From contig NW_024881303.1 in NCBI RefSeq assembly GCF_018691265.1, positions 11,525,777-11,589,776 on the forward strand: 64,000 bases of DNA. The letters are read 5' to 3'. Made by a program: the position numbers and the translations under genes. Shown here piece after piece: positions 53,301 to 61,005 of the stretch. The notes below the pieces were generated by a model. It ran no database searches. It was not told the origin of the DNA and saw only the letters and a program-made list of their open reading frames with translations. Origin of the DNA: Tyto alba. Its lineage: Eukaryota; Chordata; Aves; Strigiformes; Tytonidae. How positions within the stretch are numbered: position 1 is the stretch's first letter; each line of letters starts with the position of its first letter.

Positions 53301-53933
53301 AGCTGTCAAATATGTACTATACATTGAAATATCCTTCATTCTCTACAATAAAACAAAATTTAAAAGTAACAGAAAATCCCCCTGGGTCAGGTTTAGAAAA
53401 AAATGTACAGAACAGATGTGGCTTTTCAAGCTTTTCTCAATAGCCTGTATATGTTCTTCTACAGCTCTCCCAGTATCAGCAAGTCTGTTCTTCTCAGGGG
53501 AATTACATTTGATAGCATATTTAGTTCACAGGACTTGCACAGTTACATTAAACAGAGGCTGCTAATAAAACATTACATCTCCCTCCCCCCGGCACTCCAT
53601 TTGCCATGATGTAAAAGGCAGACACCCCATAGAGAAATTAATCAGAAAGAAGGAGAATGAATCTAAGGAGTGAAAATTAAAGACCCCATGACATCTACAT
53701 CCATCTACTATATCCAGATGAAAGTGTCCCAAACCTCGAGGATGTATTAAGATCCTTCTGAGAGATGGAAGTGGTTATAGAATTCAGCATATTATCATCA
53801 ATATAAATTATAGTTATTTAAGTGGAAAGATTTCTCTTTGCTCATCACTGAAGCTCCACAGAGAACACAACATCTCTGAGAGGAAAGCACACCTGTTTTG
53901 CTCTGCAAAGTAATAAAAGACCTAAAGCTTAAA

Positions 53934-53957
53934 GACACTGCCTGTAGAGGCAGTGTC
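53934..53957. repeat. Perfect 10-bp inverted repeat, 4-base loop
   Basis: GACACTGCCT (53934-53943) and AGGCAGTGTC (53948-53957) are exact reverse complements around GTAG. The flanks do not extend the stem. Confidence 0.7.
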
Positions 53958-55730
53958 ACTCTGACTTCAGTAAAGCCATACTGCTTTACCTCCACTAAGC
54001 ATACAGCCTCAGAATCTACATTTCCCCCATAAACAGAAATCTGAAGAAGCATCTGCATTCAAACAGACATAACTGGGTGTCCCCAAATCCCAGTTCTTCT
54101 CCAGTTGGTCTAACTGCTCTCAAAGCTTTTCAGAAGCAAAACTATTCCAATATAAGTAGTGCCTAAACCCATCTTAAGGACATCTTCATTTCCATTTAGC
54201 CCTTAATCAGATACTCCTCTGTAAACAAACTCTGTCTACAAAAAGATGTTTGCAGAATCTATTGAGGCTGTATACAGGAAGGATCTCAAAGGCCTAAGCT
54301 AACAAATTTGGTTGAAATTGATTAATCTGGATAGAATGCAAAAGAAGCAATCTTGGCTTCAAGCACACACGCACTACTCTAACCTTTATAGACTTGAACT
54401 TGCAGCACAGAGGACAGCTTTAACAAGAAAGGGAAATAGTAAAATGTGGGCAAAAGTGCATACATTTTGCAACATGTTTTAAACAACCATGCAGGTATAC
54501 AGGTTTTGCAACACACTAAATTCTGGGATTTAAATTTATGACATGAGCAAAAGAATAGGCAAGAAAAACCTCATGAACCTTAGCTGTTACAGACAGTACT
54601 AGGTTTATGAAGCAATACCCAGATTAGAGCTTCCTCAAAAAGGAATTCAGTAGACGAGGATCGGAAATGCTACTTCTAAATTTGTTATATCTGGTTCAGG
54701 CAGGAGACCTGAATTTGGCGAAGGGAACAGGGAGAGAAAGACCCTTAAGTAAATCACATCCCTCCACAATATGGGATACGGAGTAAACACAACTTGCTGT
54801 ATAAGTTAAGTTAATATCACTTCAGGTGTTTGCAAATGAACAAAGCTGAATCAACCACACAAGCCTAGTTTTTTACCAAAGACTTTATCTTAAATTTAAG
54901 CTCACCTCTTCTAGACACACATAGCAACCTTAAGTCACTTTAATGGAGCCTACAAAAATCCCAACAGGACAAGAACTTTAAGTATAAAGCTGCTTCTATT
55001 CTCAAACAGCAAGATTATTCCAATCGTGGCAGCTCTGGGTCAGAGATCATAACTAGGCCGTGAGAGATTATTAAACAAGTATTAAGGTAGGATGAGGACT
55101 ATATTACATGCTCTTGCTAGACAGCCTCATACTTTCTGTGTCACAAAAGCTGTTGCTTTGCAGCAGGTGGATGCACACCAGAAGACAGATAGGAAATGGC
55201 AAGTTTAGTTAGAGCTGACTTTCAAAACACACATCATAATTTACTCGGTATGAAACAAGCTTCTTACCTCATGCTCTTGCAGTCTGCTGAGTTGAGAAGA
55301 ATACAATGATCTCACCTCCTCCACGGGAAAGATGGTAGTATCAGACTGTTTGAGGGTGGAAAGGGTCTTCCCACATATTTAAAAGTCCTGGTCATGACCA
55401 CACTCTAGTAAAAATCACTCATGGTAGAGACTGCAACCAAATAACAGGAAAGACAGTGCTCCTATTAGTTGCTACTGGTACAATCCCACTCCATCTTCAC
55501 AACAGCTTCTTTACCTTTCTGCCACTGCATATGCAAAAGAAAACCAATAACTAACCAGTTACCCAGGTCCTGTATTTTTCAGAAAAGTCCCTCTGAGCCT
55601 CTCAGCTCATGAGCCCTCTGCTTAAACTTACCCAACAGCCCAGTGCCCAAGCAGCCTCCTATTATGACAGCTCCAGTAACAGAATGCAACAGATATTTGA
55701 CAAGTTTCAGTAGGTCATAGAATCATTTAG

Positions 55731-55735
55731 CATGG
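55731..55735 (+). repeat. Target-site duplication, left copy (CATGG)
   Basis: Exact match to 56810-56814. The duplicated bases are CR1 sequence, which shows the LTR landed in the CR1. Confidence 0.9.
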
Positions 55736-55864
55736 TGTCCTGGGTTGAATGAATGGTGGAGTTTTTTGGTGGCAGGGGAGGGGGCTATCGGGCGGCCCCC
55801 TGTGAGAAGCTTCTTGAAGCTCCCCCAGCTCCACATCAGCTCCACTTCTGTTTGGGAAATTGAG

Positions 55865-55899
55865 CCAATCGGCTGCGCCTTTGCAATAACGTATTTAAG
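55865..55899 (+). promoter_or_regulatory. LTR core promoter: CCAAT plus TATA-like box (copy C)
   Basis: CCAAT at 55865-55869 and TATTTAAG at 55892-55899. By TATA spacing, a start site would be expected near 55920-55930. The putative donor AAG/GTCAGT follows about 40 bases later, so a short LTR-derived first exon is possible. Confidence 0.6.
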
Positions 55900-56612
55900 A
55901 AGGGACGTGGTGACGTGCTGGGGGACTTCTGAGGAGGAGTTGCTGCAGCTGCGTGAACACCAAGGTCAGTGGAGGAACGGAGGAAGAAAGGAGGGGGGAG
56001 GTGTGCCGGAGCAGAGACCCCACTGTATCCTGTGGTGAGACGGCAGGGCGGCCCCCCCCGCCACCCATGAAGATCTACGGTGAAGCAGACATTGATTTAC
56101 AGCCTGTTGTTCCTGCTCGGATGATCAAGGTTCTGTGCCCGAAGAAGGCAGGGGTCTCATGGGAAAAGGCAGCCCCGCTGCTGTAATTCAGTACTGGGAG
56201 GATTGCAGCATGCGGGGGAGTCCCACGCCGGAGCAGCTCGGGAAGGGCTGCAGCCGTGGGAGGGAATCCAGTCGGAGGAAGTTAGTGACCCACGACGGAA
56301 CAGTGTGGGGAACACTGCGGCCCATGGGATGAATTCAAGTCGGAGAAAGTTTGTGGAGGACTGTCTCCTGTGAGAGGGGGACCACGATGGAGCAGGGAGG
56401 AACAAGTTTTGGACACTCCCCTCACCAAAGATGAAGGAAGTGGCAGCACTGACTGCACCCCCCATTCCCTGCCCCTGCGCCCCTGGGGGAGGAGGTAGAG
56501 ATATCGGGAGCAGAGCTGAGCCCGGGAAGAAGGGAGGGGTGGGGGGAAGGTGTTCTCATGATGTGGCAATGCTTCTCACTGTCCTACTCTGTTAGGTGTT
56601 GTTAGTGTCTGT

Positions 56613-56618
56613 AATAAA
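56613..56618 (+). terminator. LTR poly(A) signal AATAAA (copy C)
   Basis: AATAAA followed by GT- and T-rich sequence (56619-56640), as expected for LTR 3' processing. Confidence 0.65.
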
Positions 56619-56809
56619 TGTATGTTCTTTTTTTTTCCTTCCCCTAACGAGTCTGCCTTTTGCTCGTGATCATAAAAGGAGGATTTTCCCCCATCCCAGT
56701 CCTATCTTGAACCCCAAGCCTGGCTCTCTGTCCCTTCTCATTGCCAGAGGGGAAGGGAGAGAGAGCTGCTGCATGGTGTTTGGCTGCTGACCAGGCCTAA
56801 ACCACGACA

Positions 56810-56814
56810 CATGG
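56810..56814 (+). repeat. Target-site duplication, right copy (CATGG)
   Basis: Matches 55731-55735 exactly. Confidence 0.9.
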
Positions 56815-57034
56815 AAAAGCTTTAAGATCTTCAGATCCACCACTAAACCATGTCCCTAAGCACCACATCTACAAGTCTTTTAAATACCTCCAAAGATGGT
56901 GAGTCAACCACTTCCCTGGACAGCCTATTCCAATTCTTGACAACCCTTTCAGTGAAGAAGTTTTTCCTAATTTCTGATCTAAACCTTCTCCTGGCACAAC
57001 TTGAGGCCATCTCCTCTTGTCCTGTTACTTGGGG

Positions 57035-57056
57035 AAAAAAAAAAAAAAAAAAAAAA
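57035..57056 (+). repeat. Poly(A) tract, 22 A, inside CR1
   Basis: Uninterrupted A22 within CR1-derived sequence. CR1 sequence continues in register on both sides, so this is an expansion and not an element tail. Confidence 0.85.
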
Positions 57057-57690
57057 GAGACCAACATCCCTCTCACTACAACCTCCTTTCAGGTAGTTGT
57101 AGAGCACGATAAGCTCTCCCCTCAGCCTCCTTTTCTCCAGGCTAAACAACCGCAATTCCCTCAGTGGCTCCTCACAAGACTTGTGCTCTAGACCCTTCAC
57201 CAGCTTCATTTCCCTTCTTTAGACATGCCTCAGCACCTGAAAGTCTTTCTTCTAGCGAGGGGCCCAAAACTGAACGCAGTATTTGAAGTGCAGCCTCAGC
57301 AGTGCTGAGTACAGAGGAACAATCATTTCCCTAGTTCTGCAGCCACACAGTTTCTGATACAAGCCAGGATGCTATTGGCCTTTTTGGTCACCCGGGCACA
57401 CTGCTGGCTCACATTCAGCCGGCTGTTGGCCAACTCCCCCGGCCCTTTTCCACCAGACAGCTTTCCAGCCAGTCTGCCCCAAGCCTGCAGCACTGCATGG
57501 GGCTGTTGTGACCCTAGTACAGGACCTGACACTGACCCTTGTTGAACCTCATACAGCTGGCCTCAGCGCATCAATCCAGCCTATCCAGAACCCTCTGTCG
57601 AGCCTTCCTTCCCTCAAGCAGATCAGTGCTGTCATCTGTAAACTTAGTGAGGGTACACTCGATCCCCTCATCCAGATCATTGATAAAGAG

Positions 57691-60600
57691 GACTACCTAC
57701 ACTTAAATGTTATTTGGAGGATGTTGGTTTATTTACCCGGTAAAAGGCTTAGGTGGACTAGATCTTAGTAATGATCAGCACTATATACACAAATACTCTG
57801 CAAAATATTAACTAAGTGAAATGAAGTAACTTGGAAGTCATCATGTGTTTCTGACTTTGTGTAATGCCAGATTTTTGTAAGTTAACTCACACTGGCTTAC
57901 TGTTGCCATTTGCCTTGGTTATTTTCCACTACAGCCTTATGAAACAATAGGCATTATTTTGTTATTATGTTCAATACTGTAGTTTCATGTCTTATGTTAC
58001 TGTCACAAAAACAGAAGAAGAGATATTCTCCATACCTTTTAAGGAAAAGGTCTGGCCCCATAGGCACTTGATGAATAGAAATGAAGAGGGTTTTTTAGTC
58101 TTGGCACATTAAACCGTTCCCTAATGCAGCAGGCAAACGATAATTAAGATAAAGGCTTAGGTATATAAATAACTTCCACTACATGTTAGACTGAAGTCAA
58201 GGGTAACTTCACTCAAGGGTTAAGAATCTGCCCAGGGTTGAGGCCTGTGTGAAATGTCAGGGTTTCTCTGAAGCTGTAAGGAAGACTTGTTCTAGCTTTC
58301 AACACCAGCAAATAAAACACCTTATTTTAACAAGTTCACAAAGCAAAGCAATGTAATTTTGTTGCTACCACAGTTTTCTACCTAGGTGTAGGTCTATGTG
58401 TATAATAAAATGAATCATTCAGTCCACATCAGGTTTCCCCAGGAATGTGACAATATCCAATTGTAAAAATATCAGTGAATTCCTACCTGAGGCAAGTTAA
58501 GTAGAACTCAGATTTGCTAGTTTTACAGTGATGAGTATCCTTTTCTCAGAAGCACATTTTTGTCCTGTAAATAACATTTCTGCATTTGATTCAAGATGTT
58601 TGGGCAGGTCCAGGCAATATTAGACTGATAGATCTGAGATGTGGTGTATTTTCCAACAGCCAAAGTTAGGAACAAGGAGCCAAGTCTACTACCTACTGGT
58701 CTCACTGAATTGTGTGCCTTTGTTCTTCCTCAGTTTACCCTCAATAACATTGTTCTAATATTAGCTTGCTTCAGTGTTTGCAAAATACCCTGGTGCTAGG
58801 CACTGTGCACCTAAATACATATACTAATGATTTCTCTTCACAGCAGGGTGGTCAGCTCTGAAAACAAAATCTTTGGCATGCCATACAAGCATGAGAAAAG
58901 GCTTAACTGAAAGCCTCTTCTCAGACTAAACTTCAGTTCAGGCTGACAATTTACACTGGAAGAATTCACATCCACTTCAGGCTGAGTTGTATTTCAAACT
59001 AACAAACTTTTTGCATTGCTAGGAGAATAAGAGAAGTCTGATAGGAAACACACACATCAGCACTTTCTTCTCCCTTTAAGCACAGTGCAGGCTTTCAAGT
59101 AGCAACAAATGAGAACAGGTGTATTTTGTAAACAAATTTCTACATCAACTTTCAAGATTACCATGTAAAGTGATTAAAAGACTCATTATCTTCCTTACTG
59201 TAAAGAGTAACATAAACAAACAATTCTGTTTTGGTTTTGGTGGGTTTTTTTGGTTTTTTTTTTCAAAGATATTAGGCTGATCAATTAGGCCTATTGCAAA
59301 AAGACTTGAATTGGTCTGATTAATCTCAGCTATGTAAATTCCAAAACAGATGCCTCACTTTACAAGACTGGTGATTAAAGTCTACATTCACAAAAAAAAT
59401 GGATTACACACACTTAAGAAAATACCTACCATTTTTCAGCCCTCCCCCCCATAGCAGATGGCCCATACAATTAATGACTTCAAAAAATTCCCACTAGAAC
59501 TCCTCTAAAGCTGAAATATCACTGCCCTCACTTCTAGAGACAAAGGTATTCACAAGCCAAGACTATTTTCAAATGCTTTCCTCATATTAGGACTGATCAC
59601 ACAGGTCAAGAAAGCCATTCAAACCATTTACACAGGGATGCAAGACAGAACACGGTGTTTGCACATTCCCAAAAGAGTCACCCATATGGTTATTACTAGC
59701 ATGGGAGAGGCAGAAAAATAATATAGGAGGCTCAGCAACAAATGAAATCCACATCTCACCCCCATAACACTCCAGCCAGCACAAGCAAGCGAGAAAGCCA
59801 GAACTCAAAGACACAAAATAGCTCCTTATCTACCCTAGAAGGCACAGCTCTGCCAACTGCTGCTCTTTATCAAGTCCTTAACAGGTGTAAAATTAGCACT
59901 CCTTATTAAAGACAATGGCATTACATGCATTGCCAGCAGCTGAAGAAATGTGCTAGAATTGTTTTCACCTCCAGTTAATTTGCTTCCATTCAATAATGCA
60001 CACGAAGCCTGTAAATTAGGAAAGTGCTTTCTGAAGCCTGGCAGTGAGCTAAGCCAGTGTATAAGCATACTACCTAAACACAGGTGGTTTCCTAAATGAA
60101 GGCCTAAGGACCAAATCCTCTTTTCATCAATACTGGTGTAAGTTCAAACAAACAAAATTTACCTGAGTATACTCTCAGATAAAGCTGCGCCAATATAATC
60201 TGTAACCAGAATCTGGAGCTGTAACAAATCCTTGTAAGCAAATTTCAGGACAGTTATTTTCAGTTTTCCTAACCCCGCTGAACACAGATTGACCAGCTGC
60301 ACTGATATCCTCTCTTCTCAACTACTTACAATTCATTCCCAGAAGCAGAGAAAGGCATTATTTACTGAGAAGCAAAACCCTATTTCAGATGTATCTCATT
60401 ATGAGAGATGACCTCAGGTTTAGGACTAGAAGACACTGAATCTCTCAGGAGCGTACAGCCTCATTGTGTATTTTTCTGTTTTAATACCATGTTCAGCTTT
60501 GAAAGTAAATTATTTCGATTCATACTGCACATAGGAACTCCCCTAATTGTTGAGCCATTCTTATTCAATAGCATTGTACATCTCACCACTCTCCCCCTTT

Positions 60601-60740
60601 TCCCCAGTAACTGGGAGGAAGGTTGGCCAACATCAAACAAATCTGACCAAGGGCAGAAATCTCAGTGATAATTACATTCCCACAGGGTTTCATGAAAACT
60701 GGCAGTGAGATAGAGGAGGAAATTAACTCCTCCACCAAGG
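57691..60740. other. Unannotated AT-rich sequence
   Basis: No gene or repeat family was recognised. A T/G-rich low-complexity stretch lies near 59228-59264. Confidence 0.5.
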
Positions 60741-61005
60741 GAAGGGCGGACGCAAGTCAGGCATCATGCAGTCCCCGTGGCAGCAATTGGCCAGGCATCC
60801 GGCACGCGAACCGCTCTGCACTAGCCGCCGCAGTCGCTGCCTTTTGTCTGCTGGGGTTGTCGCTGGGGTCGTGTCAGGAGCTCGACTTTAGTGGGAGGGG
60901 ATGGAGGGGAGGTGTTTGCAAATCCGTAAGAAACCGTGCTTCTCAGCTTCTCCGGCCAGATACCATGCACAGCCTGAAGTGCGAACAGCGGGGCAAAGCT
61001 CTCTT
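60741..61005. promoter_or_regulatory. Short CpG-island-like patch, candidate promoter/first exon
   Basis: About 18 CpG dinucleotides were counted by eye in roughly 260 bases, with GC content well above the surrounding sequence. CpG density is near the composition expectation, whereas the rest of the non-LTR window is strongly CpG-depleted. It holds an inverted CCAAT (ATTGG near 60787), GC-box-like GGGCGG (near 60745) and GGAGGGG stretches. On the + strand there is a plausible 5' splice donor, CC/GTAAGA, with GT at 60926-60927. It is not part of a recognised transposon. Whether it is a real promoter, and on which strand, is inference. Coding content is not evident: the 115-codon frame across it has no domain. 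Confidence 0.45.

Larger units (their letters stand above)
47827..55713. other. Unannotated AT-rich unique sequence
   Basis: No gene or transposon was recognised between the inverted LTR copies B and C. The 131-codon minus frame at 49142-49537 has no recognisable domain. A G/T-rich stretch lies at about 50288-50340 and a perfect hairpin at 53934-53957. Confidence 0.5.
55736..56809 (+). mobile_element. Solo LTR of an ERVL-like endogenous retrovirus (copy C), nested in CR1
   Basis: A 1074-bp LTR starts TGTCCTGGGTTGAATG and ends ...CCTAAACCACGACA, flanked by CATGG duplications. Order along the sense strand: CCAAT (55865-55869), TATTTAAG (55892-55899), putative splice donor AAG/GTCAGT (after 55964), a GC-rich body, AATAAA (56613-56618), a T-rich run, U5. 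It is the inverted partner of copy B, with the same landmarks at the same spacing, and a more distant relative of copy A. The 77-codon frame at 55953-56186 begins with GTG, matches the frame in copy B and has no recognised domain. No internal viral genes are present. Confidence 0.94.
55714..57690 (-). mobile_element. CR1 LINE (minus), 5'-truncated, split by an LTR
   Basis: A CR1 3' fragment reads from about 57690 down to 55714, interrupted by the LTR at 55736-56809. Its distal part, 55714-55735, holds the 3' tail (minus-strand ATTCTATGA) and its body is 56810-57690. Minus-strand frames give CR1 RT C-terminal sequence: [19 protein letters not shown] (57323-57532), [28 protein letters not shown] (57209-56979) and [39 protein letters not shown] (57076-56843). 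A 22-A tract (57035-57056) sits inside it, where CR1 normally has a mixed purine segment. Frames shift several times. No intact protein is possible. Confidence 0.9.

Noticed and set aside
53934..53957. MicroRNA precursor
   Set aside because: A 10-bp stem is far shorter than a pre-miRNA hairpin, and no extended pairing was seen in the flanks. The same holds for 44153-44176.
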